Shown in pieces: positions 11,871-25,368 of a stretch of DNA of 64,000 nt. The stretch's first letter is position 1; every line of letters begins with the position of its first letter. Position numbers and translations under genes: made by a program. Origin of the DNA: Puffinus mauretanicus (Eukaryota; Chordata; Aves; Procellariiformes; Procellariidae). The notes beneath the pieces were generated by a model that saw only the letters and a list, made by a program, of their open reading frames with translations, ran no database searches and was not told the origin of the DNA. The stretch is from positions 124,001 through 188,000 of the forward strand of contig JAJKFH010001217.1 in NCBI GenBank assembly GCA_023333565.1. Reading direction: 5' to 3'.

Positions 11871-14800
11871 GTATTGCACCCTTTAAAATCTCATTTACAG
11901 ATTGGTTTCATTACCACCCACAACTGGCTTGGATCCATGAGGGAACACACCTGCTTTCATTAGGGCCACGTGATGTCTGCTGTTAACAGTATTTCCATGC
12001 AAATAGGGTGACACAAAGATGAACATTCTGGAAACTATCTTTCTCCTGATTGTCTTTTCTACCTTCATTTTGTTGGGAGGTAACACATACGCAATCTGTT
12101 GATTACTCCTAGAGTTTACCAATAGGCTTTACTGACAGTTTCACAGCTATGGACTTTTACTCTTTGGCTTCCCTCTTCTATTATGCAGCATTTCCAATCT
12201 TCTTCTAATAGACAAATGTTTATTATTTTCTACTGCAGATGAATCTCTTATGTTAGGCAAGTCTTCAAAAAGTACTGGCTGAAAAAATGAATTCCAAACT
12301 AAGAGTATTTAGATGTATAGAGAACAATTATTTTTCCTATGGAGTTTTTGAGTATTTAGCATTATGGATCCATAGTATCAAAACAGGGACTGTTGTTTCT
12401 ATACATCGATAGCAGTCAGAATATGTGTTGAAGGCCCATTAATAATAGTAAATAAATTCAGCACACTGTTAACAGATTTACTGACATTACATGCATCCAA
12501 ATACCAAGGTCAAACCATGGCTGGCCTTACAAAGTAGCTAACATACCTGCTACTTAAGTAGAAGATGGATGGAGTATAAAACATCCTGAATTTCCTGTTC
12601 CAGGGGAATTAAAATAAATATTTTATCATAACGAAACCCCACGTCTGGAGTGTTCATTCAAGCATTGCTTAGACAGAACTTCACCTGATTGCAGCTTGAC
12701 AAGAGGTAATACTTGGCAACAGGAAAAAAAATGTTATAAAAAATTATTATTTTCCACTCTGAGAACCACTGTTACACAGCAAGTAAATATAAAGCAGTAA
12801 GCTTGCTCATAATTTGAGGGAATCGTTACAAATTCATGTAAAAAGTACCATTAAGCTAAGAAATTGAGTATCCTTCCACCTCAGAGCAACTCAGATATAG
12901 TTTTACTAATCATAGTCTCCCAGAATCTTGCTTTTATGACATGTATCACATACCATGTAAAGGGATCTCAAAACTATGACATACTATAGCAAATATCTTT
13001 TCATCAGTAAAATATACCAGGGGTGCAAATAAAAACCTCTAGAAATGCAGGTGCTTCCAGCCTAGAGACTCCATAACTAAAGTCTTTCCAGCTGTAAGTC
13101 CATAGCATGCTGTTCTAATTATACATTCAGCTTTCCACTTTGAATTCATATACAAATCCATGTACATAATGGCTCAAAAATAAATACTGAATTCCACCTT
13201 ATGAAGTCAACCTGCACAACATCACTTGCAAACTGGATTTTTATTTCAGCTTATGTATTTATGTGTTTGCATGTATGTGCTTGTGAGCAAAAAAACCCTA
13301 GTTTAAAGTTGGTTTTCTGTATTATATTTAATCCTCTTTGGCAAAATCAAGAATAGCATAAATTTTAAGATTTATGTATTTGAAGTGATACTTTTTGTAT
13401 TACCTGAATACATGAAAGAATACATTTGTCATTTCAGTTAAAGAGGCTTATTGTGGTTGTTTTCAGTCTACCAGGCATCAAGGTAAACCAAATAAAATGT
13501 TCTTAAATCTAAACAGGAGTATCTATTTAGCTTAAATTACTTTTAAAACTGCTTTAAGTTAAATCAATAAAACTTTGCTATACACGTATGGCCTGTATGA
13601 GTCCATATAAACCAACATCTACAATAGGAAAAAGAGGCAAGGGGAAAGACATAATAGGAAAGAATTAACATTAAGAAAGTCAACTTCTTTTGCACTTTGA
13701 GTTTAATATTCTACAAGTGTTAGTTAATCCTTAAAAAGGTTTATGCTCGTTCTGTAGTTGAATTAACTGAGATTGTTTATAAACAAATCTGCCTTTCTTT
13801 AATTTTTTTGATTAAACTGAAATAAAAAGCTGAAAATCATCATCCTTATTGGAAGTCCTACAGATTTCCTTGGAATTTCACCCAGGTTTCCACCCAGTCA
13901 GCTGCACTAAAAACCCATCAAGAAAGCTATTTTGTGTATTAAACCACTGTAACACTCCCTTTGAATAGATTGAGGTAAGACTGAGACCAGAAACAAAAAT
14001 AAAAAACCCACCTCCTTCTCCCTCCAACTCCAACCTTTCAGAAGTAAACTTGCAGCTGTGCCATGAAATGAAGTAATTTTAGAAATTCTTACTGGATATG
14101 CAAGTGCCTCCACTTTAAGCAGCTCAGACCGTGGATATGATGATGCATTTTACTGGACTTTAATACAGCCTGGCTTGTAGTGAAACAGCAAAAGGATTAA
14201 GAGCAAGTCAACACATTATTTATTATAGAGTGCTGTAGAGAACGACAGCTCAGAAAGAGGTGTTGCTAAACACGCAGATACATGGCATCTGTTTCCAACA
14301 TCTGTTCTCTTAACAATACTCTTGGCTTGTCCATAAACTCTTCTAAAACCTTGCCATTAAAGTTCACATGATCTTTAAACTATGAACAACTTTTGAAAAA
14401 GTTAAATTTTCACACAGGAAACATTCTGGTTCCTTAATTAGTTCTTAGCCAAGATAGGCAACACTGATATTATGGTCAGAATCTCCCTTTCATTGTGGGC
14501 AATGAATTGGAACATTGTAAGTGTAGATAGGTTATAGCAATGTCATCCTACTTTATCAGTCCTTATTAGAAAGGTCACTTTTAAAGCAGATTTCTGCTAA
14601 GGCATTTAAACAACAACAAACAATAAATAATAATAATAAAACAAAAAAACCAGCAGTTTTATGGGAATTCACAGAAAGTTTTTTATCTAACTATATGCAA
14701 GTCTAAGATGTTTTTGTTGGTTTTGTTTTGTGAGTTTTTTTAAAGAGAATGTTAAAAACTTATTCTCCCCACTAAAATAGATAAAAATGAGTCTATAAAT

Positions 14801-15339
14801 CTATCAGAATATAAGCTGATGCAGTAGAGTTGGATAAACTTTAGTATTAGTATTAAGTGTGTTTGTTTTGTGCTTGTTTTTTTTTAAAACGATTCTTCAG
14901 ATACATAAAAAGTCATTTCATTTGGTGTTGGCAGAAACATGCACAAATAAGTATGTGACTCAAAAGAAAAAAGAATAGGTTAAGTAGGGCTCTTTCCTTC
15001 AAGGGGTTGATGCTTGTCACTCAACAGAACTGGAATAAAAACACATAAACTTCCCAAGTAATCAAACCTAGGAGGTTCCCCAAGTCTCCAGATTCTCCAG
15101 TCTCCCCTCCCCCCACCCCGCCACTCACACCTTGGCTGCCCCATGCAGCAGGAAAGATGAGTTAGTATCCATTCCTTATCAGATGGCACTAAGTAAAAAT
15201 CAGCTGAATGCAAGACTTTTTTTAAAACAACATTGAAACACAAAGACCTAGAAGGAAGAAAATGTTGCATGTTTTTTTTGCCTTGGTCTTCAGATTTTTG
15301 TTTACATGAGGAAGCCCCTTTAAAGATATTAAGTAATTT
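11871..15339. other. AT-rich unique noncoding DNA
   Basis: No gene or repeat is recognised apart from short A-rich tracts. The open frames at 11895-12122 and 13907-14113 (minus) have no recognisable domain. A CAA/TAA-rich stretch lies at 14607-14651. Confidence 0.55.
14607..14651 (+). repeat. A-rich CAA/TAA simple sequence
   Basis: A low-complexity run of CAA and TAA units ends in A-rich sequence with no transposon attached that I can see. Confidence 0.7.
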
Positions 15340-15727
15340 ACAAAACCAGGAGGGAAAGAGAAGAAAATGGAAAAAACTCATGGGTCGAGATAAAGGCATT
15401 AATCAGGAGGCGATGTCTTTCCCAGGAAGTAGGGCTTCAGTACGTGCCGCAGTTGCTGCAGAAGACAAACATCATAATAATGAATGCCCCCCCTCCTCCT
15501 CCAGCTGCAATTACTGTTGCACAGCAACTTTTTCCCCTTTTTAAATATGTTATCCCAGAGGCACTATCACCGTCACTGATGGGCTTGGCCTTGGCCAGCA
15601 GTGGGTCCATCTTGGAGCCAGCTGGCATTGGCTTCATCGGACACAGGGGAAGCTTCTAGCAGCCTCTCACAGAAGTCACCCCTGTAGCCCCCCCGCTACC
15701 AAAACCTTGCCATGCAAACCCAATACA
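15340..15727 (-). mobile_element. avian ERV LTR, solo, with internal deletion
   Basis: Read on the minus strand it starts TGTATTGGG at 15727. A U3 region, rich in GGGGGGGCTAC near its start, runs through 15550. A TATA-like ATATTTAAA lies at 15548-15540, followed by a G-rich leader and the U5 motif CTTTATCTCGACCCATGAG (15395-15377). The same motif and leader layout occur in the LTR at 52815-53386. Compared with that copy, about 65 bases just upstream of the shared leader block are missing here. The 3' end near 15340 is decayed and cannot be fixed. I recall this U3 sequence as part of an LTR family common in birds. The open frames on both strands here (15233-15659) are LTR sequence, not genes. 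Confidence 0.75.
15540..15548 (-). promoter_or_regulatory. TATA-like box of LTR
   Basis: On the minus strand this reads ATATTTAAA and lies between the U3 and leader parts of the LTR, where the core promoter is expected. Activity is unknown. Confidence 0.45.
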
Positions 15728-16158
15728 CCCTGTCCTTTATTTGCTTCTTTAAGTAGCCTAGTTTCTACAGTCACTTGCTATAATGACACAGCAAGCATTT
15801 GGTGCCTACAAGACTATTCTAAACGCAACCTAGTGTGGCTAAGAAATGGGCCATATACAGTCCTTTTCTGCTGATGAACAACTATGAAATGGCAGTTTTG
15901 CAGATATGTTCTTGTTTCTTGCCTAGCTCCTTTTAGTGGGCCTTATGCAGTTCCTATACAGTGGATTACAGAGCACCTTTTCTTTCCGCATTCGCCTTCT
16001 TTTCGTATGAGGCACACTAGGAAAACAATATTCCTCAGCCCTCTGCATTTAAAACTAGATACTTTTAAGAGCTCAAAAGGCCTTGGCACCCAACTTCCAT
16101 TTGAAATGAAGATTCTCCCTATTTCCCCTAAGCTGCTCTAAAAATCCCACCTCTAAAG

Positions 16159-16190
16159 TGAGAGTGTGTGCGAGTGTGTGTGCATGTGTT
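16159..16190 (+). repeat. imperfect (GT)n microsatellite
   Basis: Alternating GT interrupted by C and A substitutions, with no attached transposon. Confidence 0.75.
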
Positions 16191-16620
16191 AATTCTAATT
16201 AACTTTTTGGCAGCAGATGAAGCAGTTTTAGGCCCAGGGTTATAAAATGCAACTCTCTTTCCAAGAGAAGTAAAACAGACAGTCTCGTTCACACTTTTGC
16301 CCTTTGCAAGTCACACAATCTTCAATCATTTATACGTCTTGTGCTTGCCGCTTCTGTGAAATATAAACAGATAGGTTCTAAATGATTTTTCACAGAAATG
16401 GAACTTCCATTTTCAGAGCTGACTACCTGCAATATATCCTTCAGAATGCTGCTCCTGAGAGCTTAACAGAAAAAGCTTGATATATCCCCCACTTCATTTG
16501 TGCCAACCACATGCTTTTTCTTATTCAAATCCTCCCTTAAAATCATTAATTCTACATTAGGCCCTCTCCAGTGATATCTAAACAGTCCCTCTTTTCTGTA
16601 ATGTGCTTTTTTAATTATAT

Positions 16621-16680
16621 AAATACTGTAAAATAATACCATATATTATATTGTTGTATATATTGTATAATACAGTATTT
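16621..16680. repeat. inverted repeat with perfect 10-base arms
   Basis: The left arm AAATACTGTA (16621-16630) and right arm TACAGTATTT (16671-16680) are exact reverse complements around a 40-base AT-rich centre. The centre is itself rich in TATA/ATAT. It could extrude as a cruciform or be the remnant of a small element, but AT-rich DNA makes such pairs by chance. Confidence 0.6.
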
Positions 16681-19199
16681 TTATGCAAAATATTGTATGA
16701 GCTTTTTTATGTTTTTTTAAGCATTATTTATATTTATAATGTTATCTAAATTTTTAACAGCACCTGTAATACAATCAATGAGTGTGGAGGTTTTGAAGGG
16801 AGTAATTATTATAAGATTTAAAAGAAGTTAGGAATACAGTAATATTAGGGACTAGAGAGCACATTTTGTGTAGTGCTCCCTGTTGGAACAGTACACAGGA
16901 GGTTATGATTCTTGTAGGTATTGTAGACCTGCAGGTATTGCCACAACATAAACAAGGCAGCTTAAGAATAACATCAAAAGGTAGATTTACTACATATCAA
17001 CACAAACAACTTTGTTGCAGAGTACAGTCCTGCAACTGCTACCAACAGTAGTTTCAAGAAAAACTCGGGCATAATTATTCTGTAGGATTTCACTTGACAT
17101 CAGAACATCTAATTTTGGTATCTAAGAAATTACATCTATAAATTTCTGCTTACCGAGACTTGACTTCATCACCAATGGACAAGTTAAGACTGCAATGTCG
17201 GCAGTTGCAAGAATCCTCCCCCATTTGCCAATAAGCTGGGTAGTGACAGGGCTGACCAGCACTTCAACAATACAGTCATGATAGCAATAGTGACTGCTAA
17301 GTAATGATTAATAGCAAAAGTATTGGGAAGCAGAAGGAAATTCAAAGAGATGAATGAAAACATAAAGATGAGTCGGAAGGAGAGAAGAAAGGGCTTTCCT
17401 AACCAAAGCCCCACAGTAACACCTACTGCCATTCTCTGGCATTTAAAAAGCTTAGCAGAGAAGTTGATGAATTCATGACATTTATAGGACCTGACAAAAA
17501 GTAAGCTGTGAATAAGCAGCAGGTGGAAAACGGTGATGAAGCAGCACTAAACCTTTGATTAAATATATAAATAATTTGTAACATATTTCAGAAGGTCATT
17601 CCTCCCCCCCCAGCATACAGTTCATCCATAACATACTAATTATTACTTTATCTTCTTTTGTTAACCTATTGAATACATGTCATATTTAGCATTACAGCAT
17701 CCTTTATGTGTCCATCCCTCAGGCCAAATTGGGCACCTTTTTATGCTAAGAAACTTTTCTCTGAGCTCCTCTTTGCACATTCCTGCCTAAGGGCAGGGTT
17801 TTATCAACACCTGAGTTAAACTTACTGCCAAATGCAGGTCTCGCTCACCTCAGTCAAGTTCCTCTGCGCCCTGCACCATCCAGTTTCTCAGCCCCACATC
17901 CTCCCCTCCTTGAACCAATACAAGCACTTCTATGACCTGTTCAGAACCAGCCTGGGAAGTAATCCAGTTTAAAAGTGATCTGGCCAACTTCTAAATTTGG
18001 CTAAACACACACATGCACTCATCCGCCAAAGAGGATTTTTAACCTAGATTAGTTCCCCATTCTGGGGGAACTCTCTGGCTATACAGTTTTTCTGACATTA
18101 GAGGAGATCAGTGTACGCGTGGGGAGACGTGACAGGGAACAAAGAGGAGACAAGATGAGACACCTTTGGCTGTTTATGCTGGTTTATAGACCATGGGAAA
18201 AATAAGGCTTAAATCTCTATACACCAAAATAGTTTGTAAGATATAAAGTGTTACATCCCAGTAAGAGTTTCAAAAGTAGCGCAATTACACTAGTGTGGCC
18301 TATCCCAGTGACTGCAAGATTTTAATTTCCACCTTCCTCCTAACTTCCACAGATCCTCCCTGTGGGAACCAATTATTATAATCTTAATCAATATGTTAAA
18401 ATTTTTGAGGCAAATTCCAGTAGTGGCTCCGTAATAGGAGTACATTTGGTATAAGGGTCCAGAATCACGAAGCAAGACATAGATAACAGTTACACAACAT
18501 TAGTGCTGAACCAGTAACAACTCATCAAATTGATACCATCTGCCTCCCCCCAAACGGCATAGAGCTCTCATCTTATGCTCTGAATACAGATCCAGTAATA
18601 ATAAATGCAAAACCATAGCCTTGAGGCATCTCATCTACAAACACGCGGGAATAAGACACTTAGTGTATCATCCTTCTGGAAAATACTTTAAAGGCCAGGG
18701 AGAATTTTCCCCGTGAGGTGGAAAACGTCCTCCCTTAACACATTCTGCAGCATGGAACCTCCTAGTATAGTGTCAAAATTAAGCAAGAGAAGGGAGAACA
18801 GATTGTGGAAGAAAAAAAAATGCATGGCACAGAGTTATTCCAAGTGCCTGGATGGGTTCAATGAAAGCAGCTACAATTTCCACAAATCACAGTGGACACA
18901 ATAAGTGTTACCTTTTTAGAGATTCTACTAGACTCATGGGGTACACACTCCATGCCCAGCTCCTCCAAAGCCTTTAAAACATGGAACTCAGAATCAAGGC
19001 ATCAGCATTTATTTCTTGATAAAGCAGTAACCGCTGATGAAATTAATAAAAATAAGAGCAAATTACTATTAATAATGACATTCATAACAGAGTATATCTT
19101 CACCAGTTTGAAAAATCATGTTGTTCTACCAGCTATATATAGGTAAGTTGCATATAGACCTGACAGAGGATGGTTACAAAGCACGAGGGGGAAGCTTGT

Positions 19200-19868
19200 G
19201 TAAGAAAGGGCAGAAAATCCTGCCTAGCAGTGAGAAGTAAAGTGTGTGAAACAGCCCTGAAAGCACCGAGGTGAGAGGAAGAGGAGGGGGAGGGAGGTGC
19301 TCCTGGCACCGGAGCAGAGATTCCCCTGCAGCCCATGGAGGGGATCATGGTAAAGCAGGTGGCTTTACCATTCCTGAAGGAATAGCAGCCGGTGGAGAGC
19401 CCATGCAGGAGCAGGTTTATCCTGAAAGACTGCAGCCCATGGGAAGGACCCATACTGGAGGAGAGGAAAAGCACGAGAAGGAAGGAGCAGAAGAGAGGAG
19501 CCCTTATGGACTGACCACAACCCCCCATTCCCTATATTCCCTGCACTGCAGAGAGAGGAAGGTAGGAGTTGGGAACGGAACAAGGTTGAACCTGGAAAGG
19601 GAGGTAGGGGGAAGGTATTATTTTAATGCTTTGTCTCTTTTTCTGACTACCTAAATCTGTTTTAATTAGCATAAGTTAAATTAATTTTCCCCAAGTTGAG
19701 TCTGGTTTGCCCATGATGGTAATTGGTAAGTGATCTCCCTGTCTTTGTCTCAACCCATGAGCTTTTCCATCCTATTTGTCTCCCCCTATCCTGGAGGGGA
19801 TTGAGGAGGGGGTTTGAGAGAGGGGCTGGGTGGGCATCTGGGCCTTTAGCCAAGGTTAACCCACCACG
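19200..19868 (+). mobile_element. avian ERV LTR, 5'-truncated, plus strand
   Basis: The recognisable part starts near 19200 in purine-rich sequence. It contains the exact repeat TGCAGCCCATGG at 19327-19338 and 19431-19442, within a run of degenerate GCAGCCCATGG / CCCATGCAGGAGCAGG units. Next come a decayed poly(A)-signal region near 19669-19685, the U5 motif CTTTGTCTCAACCCATGAG (19743-19761), and an end in GGTTAACCCACCAC near 19868, where the terminal CA is mutated to CG. The U5 motif differs at only two positions from each of the LTRs at 15340 and 52815. The U3 start is missing, so this is a truncated solo LTR. I recall the repeated CCCATGG units as a common avian LTR signature. The open frames on both strands here are not genes. 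Confidence 0.75.
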
Positions 19869-20973
19869 GTGTTTTTTAAAGATATCTAAATAACCAATGA
19901 CAACATATGACATAATTGCTATACACATTCTGTGACAATAAAACACAGATTATGGAACTTCTATAGGACAAATTCATTAAGTCACTACCTCTAGAGTTAT
20001 ATATTACAAAGAAAGAATTTATTGAAACAGAGGAATGATCACAGGCCACTAGCTTGTGATACTGGATCAATAATTTGCGACCTACGGTAGGGGAGATTTT
20101 CTGAACCTAACAGAATGACTGCAAAGGCAACACAATCTGTTGGCTCAATAATCCACAATTCAAAATTGTTTAATAACATTTTTTGTTAATAATCCATATT
20201 TTCAAATGTTCTTAAAGTCACTGTGATATAATTTGCTGTCCAGGGGATTTTTTTCTTCCCAGTTTGCTTCAAGATTTACAAAATATTTGACTGTACTCTT
20301 GTGGAAAAATAGAAGAGATTTGCTGCAAACATCTATAGGAATAAGATTTAGCTTTTATTTAAGACTGTTTAAATAAGACAGCATATTGCTTTTCTTTCAG
20401 AGTGGTAATAGGCCATCATCATAAGGAGAAAATGAAGAGGAGCATGGGAGAGAATTTACCATTTCATAAACCCACTGTGGGCTCATCTCTCTGCATACCA
20501 CTCAATAACTTCATATTAAGTCATAAAAAATTAAAGGCAAAAACATATATTGCTATCAATTATGTTTTTATTAAAACTAACAGAAATAGGAATAAGTCTA
20601 TTTAGATTGTTGGAATACTGATATTAAGGGTTCAGAATCTGTTCTGGAACAACTGAATAAATACAAGAAACTGATTTAAGACCACAAAAGTTCATGTATC
20701 ATATCTCAAACTTCTCGTAATTTGACTTCTCCTAGCAGTATATTATAAAGTATAACACACTATTGTATATAACCTCCCTCACAGCCAGACAGGTCAATCA
20801 AATATTTGTTTAACATTGGTACTCCTATGTCATCTAATTGATCTTCCATTAACACTTTTCCAGCATACGCTAACACTACCAACAGTTTGGACAGTTACTA
20901 CAGGTGCCATTTTCCCCCAGATATCTTTTGATAACAATATTTTATTTCTTTAACTTCCTAACCATTGAAAATG

Positions 20974-21011
20974 GTTAAACAATTGAAGTTCAGTTAAACA
21001 ATTGAAGTTCA
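20974..21011 (+). repeat. exact tandem duplication of 19 bases
   Basis: The unit GTTAAACAATTGAAGTTCA occurs twice head to tail (20974-20992 and 20993-21011) without mismatch, followed by the first two bases of a third copy. Identity suggests a recent slippage event, which may be polymorphic. Confidence 0.9.
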
Positions 21012-21153
21012 GTCCCCATAAACCAGAATCATCTCAAAGACTATTCCTTTATAAAGGAAAAAGAGCCAGCAGACACATTTGTGCCAAGTAAGATTTTAGA
21101 AAAGAGTAAAAGCATTGTTTAGTGGGTTTTATGAGTAATGGGAGTTTATTAAA

Positions 21154-21166
21154 ACACACACACACA
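21154..21166 (+). repeat. short (AC)n microsatellite
   Basis: About six AC units in AT-rich DNA. Confidence 0.8.
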
Positions 21167-22700
21167 TTATATCAATGTCAAACAACCTTTGAAACAAAAA
21201 ATTCATTCTTTTCAATTTCTTTCATTGTCTTAAAATGAAATTCTCCTTCCACTGACAAATAAGCAGTCAGTGTCTTAATGCTGTCTGAAGGTGGTATCAA
21301 TAGATGCGTTCAGAACTCAGTAACAAAAAGTAGAAATTGTCATAGAGCACAAAAACTCTCAGCACTAAACACAGTACCACTTTCCCTAATGAGTGCCAAT
21401 ATTTCAACATTCAGAACATTCTAATACTTAAAAATTCTTATTTGTATCTTTAATAATCCAATAATCGACTGCAAAGATTAATGGCATCTGTTTAAATGGT
21501 TTACTGGTGAGTTGCACCTCAGTTAAGAGGATAACGGTGAAATAAGCAGATTCTTCAGACTCTGGCATTATCTCCCAAATTGTGAAGTTGAGATTCAATT
21601 CAAGATGGTCAATGAGGCTTACGGCATGAACAAGTTTATGGTATGAACAAGCCAGCAAGTGCTCTAAGTTACATGAAGAGCGGAATGTCAGAACCCAAAA
21701 GGCATAACAGATATGATTTTTAAAACCATCTGTTCTACCTTTCATGCTGCGCCACACATTAATATTGCCTTTATTCTTATTTTGTAAGCAGCTGGATGAT
21801 GATTAAGTCCCTGTACTTCAGTCTCCTATTAATAAAATTGAGCACAACTAGAAAGCACAACTGCAAGGTACCCTCAGATGACTGAAAAATTAACAAACGT
21901 TATAAAATAAGCTTATGCAAATGTCCCACTCAACAGGAGATGCAAAAAGGAAACAATGAGAGTGACTATAATGTATTCACTCCCATGATTATAACAATAT
22001 TATTACTCTGTGAATGAACAATGTGTTTGACAAAATTATAGCTTTATATGTTACGTCACATCCTACTTCAGAACATGCTTTTTGTCCTTGTATTTTATTT
22101 GCATTTTTAGTAAAGAAGTATAAGGATAGCAGTTGAAGACTTGCTACACTCTGCAACTGAAATCTATCATTTTGATCTCCCCCAAAACCAAGAAACATAA
22201 AACCAAGGTTTACTTTGTCAAATTCCTTTTCACCATATGGGACTAGTGAAATAATGGAATATAGCAAAAATATAATCAAAATTTTAAACCGTCTATAATG
22301 AAGAATGAATACCTCACAACTCATTCAATGACTATAAAGCCATCTGTGCCTCTGTACTACAATTAAAATATTTTATTTCCCAAAATTAAAAGCTTGAATA
22401 AACTTTGCAAGTATTCCATTCATGAGATTACTCACTTGATGAATGTTCAATAATACACAGAATTTTGTTTGCAGTCACAATTACCTTCACGAGTAATGCT
22501 TTTGGCAAATGTAACGCCAAAGAAGATAAATGGAAATGTCACTCTAGATTTTGCCAAAATAACATACAGATTTCCACAGTTTCTCACTGTGACATGGTAA
22601 TCATTTCATTTACCACAACTGAGATCAGAGGTGCTGTACCCCACAAATAGAATAGTCAAATTAATGGGTCTCTTTAAACCATAAAGTTTAGTCCAGCTTT

Positions 22701-22740
22701 AAAAAAAAAAAAAAAACAAACAAACCACAAACAAAACAAT
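22701..22740 (+). repeat. poly-A run with (CAAA)n
   Basis: Sixteen A followed by CAAA-type units. It resembles a retrotransposon tail, but I can see no element body upstream. Confidence 0.75.
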
Positions 22741-25368
22741 AAAAAATAGACCTTGAACTGTGATCTTTTGATCTGTTGTTTGTTTGGTAGTTTCATTTGC
22801 TTAAATACACATTCTTTTGATAAGCACAAGCCTCTGTTGCAAGGCAGCCATCACTGAATCAGAGTTTCTTTCCATGAGGTCTTTCGACGTCAGTCTCAAT
22901 TCACATCTCACACTTTCACATGGAATGGATAAGCATCAGTATCTGGGTTAAAAACGCTTGTATGCCCACAGTAATTTAAAATGTGACTTCACAATATGCT
23001 ATGTTGCAAAACAAAGTTGCTAAATAATTAAAGATTAGCCTGCTGTCATTGAGATGAAAAGAACAACTCATCAACTTAACTAAGAGTTTCAGTCAGGTCC
23101 AAAACAGAGTAAATAGATTAGAAGAGTGATCTAGAACATCCATGTACTCCTTAACTTTCCGATTTTTTACAAGATTAATCCAGTAGAAAAGGGAGATAAT
23201 AGCAGCACAACACTTGTAACAAAGTAATCTATATCACCTGAGAAATAGACAAAAATTAGAACTAAAAGCATCAGGAGCAGAAGGATCTTTAATATTTTGC
23301 CTGTTATTATTACCAAGCCAAATAGCAAACTCACCCTCAGGTTAACTGTTAAAAATTCTGAGAAATTCTTCATAGCTGAAATGACTCTTTCTGATAAAGA
23401 AACACTGAATTATAGCCACTTCATCTTTTCACTTGAATGTCTTTTACTTATCATCATAACTTCAACATGTTTCTAGCTGAGATGTCTATGTAGCCCTACA
23501 TTACAGAAGATAATGTTTCCCATGGTCTCCAATAACTTAGAATTAGAGTTACTGTGGAGAGAATAGTATATACCATTCCTAATAGGTTATTGTATTTGTA
23601 CCGGGGAATCAAGACTGGTATGAATAAAATATAAATGGAAATCTTTGTGTGTTAGCACCAGAATAAGAGCAGAACAAAGATTTAAAAGAATAGCCTATAT
23701 TGATAGTGAAGGATGTTATTCCCAGGACACTGCTCCCAGGAATAAGGTTGAGGAATGTAATGTTTATGTTAAGACCAAAGATCTGTCTGAAGACCAGTTT
23801 GTTGTTGTCAGTCAAGAGGAACTGGCATCCCTTGTCTTGTGTGTCATGCACAAGTGATCACGATCAGACTATGTAGACAAAAACATCTTGGTTCATTTGA
23901 GTATGTAGCTTTGAAGTATGAGTGCATTCAAACAACTTGCTTAAACATTTGATAAATAAATAAATATCACCTTTCCCTTCCATAAGATCTTGCACTGAGT
24001 TTAAATATACTATTTTTCCTATATTATCTTAATTTGTACTTTACAAGTACATTCGAAGCCATGTGTGAAAGTAACTGGATCTCCACAATACCCCAAATCC
24101 GATCCCTAAAGGTAAGTCACTTTGGTAATTAAGCTACAAGTAGAGAGAAGAACAGATTAAATGGCTATCTTGTTTTAGCTAGTTTAGACTCCAACCAATC
24201 ACTAACTGACAATAGAATAGTGAGAAATCCTAACTGAGCCTGATACAGCATTGACACTGTTTTCATACTAATTTCCTGAGAAGTTGTCTCATCTTTACGT
24301 ACTTTATCTTCTACCAGCCATGAGTTCTTCTCTTTTTCAGTTAGGCAGTTGTCTCTGAAAATGGCTGTCTTCAGGCAGGCCTGTTGACCTATATGGGTTC
24401 AAATGCGCTACAGAGATCTTAAGAGCACTGGCAGTTTTCTTTCTTTTCAATACCTTAATTTATTACAAATTTGTTAGACCTATATATATTGAAGTAATAG
24501 AAGGTATATAGTAAGGTAGACCTTGCTACAAAACTCTAAATTGAGACTGTGCGAGGGTGAGGTTTTACTTAGACCAAATGAAAGTTTAAACCATTTATAT
24601 GAATTTTGTATTTCAGAGTCATGTTCTTTGTGATTGAGCACTAACATATAAAAGGGGATCTGCCTACAGGGAATAAAACTATATGAATGGTTAAAAACAA
24701 CTTCTCTTCCCCTGCCCCACCCCCACCCCAAGTCACCCTAGCTTAGAAGTTTTTAAATGATCACTTTGTTAGAACCAAGGCCAAGAAAATGGTTAACTCC
24801 ATATACTCCTGTATAGAAGTTAACTCTATATATTAGCATACCTTCCAAGCCCCAAACTACTGTGAGACCAGACCTTTCATTCATATAATTGTGATGTATT
24901 CAAATCCTATGGCATGATATTAGTAATGTTAAGAGAAAAAGAGAACCTCATCCTAATTCACCATCAAGCAACTGACACTGAGAGAAACCAGAAATAACAG
25001 TAAAAACCATGAAAGAAAACACATTTACACAATAGGCTTCAAACTATTGCTTGCAGTGAAGTTCTTGTTCTCAGTATGACTGCCAATGTTACCGATTTTC
25101 ACTATTTCTAGATATGCAAGTCCATTGTATCTGACAAGCACATTACAGGCTGGTCAGCCCGAACTAGGAGTCCCACAAGAACAAGTGGCAAAGATTCAGC
25201 ATCCAAAAGAAAGTCACCTGTTGCTAATCAGCAAGTTCACCATATTCCAGTAAATTCCTCAGCCTTCCTGAAGCCACCAGAGTCATGACAAGCATCCTGT
25301 ATTCGTTTTTAGAATAGTTGTGTTGTCTCTCTCTTTTTTTGGTCTGCCTTTTTTTTATTTATTTATAG

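Larger units (their letters stand above)
15728..19199. other. unique noncoding DNA between two LTRs
   Basis: No gene is recognised. Short open frames (15884-16141, 17184-17432, 18713-18904, 18892-19146) have no domain or splice support. A GT-rich microsatellite lies at 16159-16190 and an AT-rich inverted repeat at 16621-16680. About 17700-18140 is somewhat GC-richer but not identified. Confidence 0.5.

Noticed and set aside
15233..15659. Overlapping open frames on both strands near 15.4 kb
   Set aside because: They overlap the LTR at 15340-15727; the Pro-rich and Gly-rich stretches come from its C/G-rich leader.
19133..19654. Open frames of 127-131 codons on both strands
   Set aside because: They sit on a truncated LTR with repeated CCCATGG units; coding-like length follows from its GC-rich composition.
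23609..23857. Overlapping frames of 70-80 codons on both strands
   Set aside because: Neither reads like a known family, and no splice signal or repeat explains them; no basis for a gene call.
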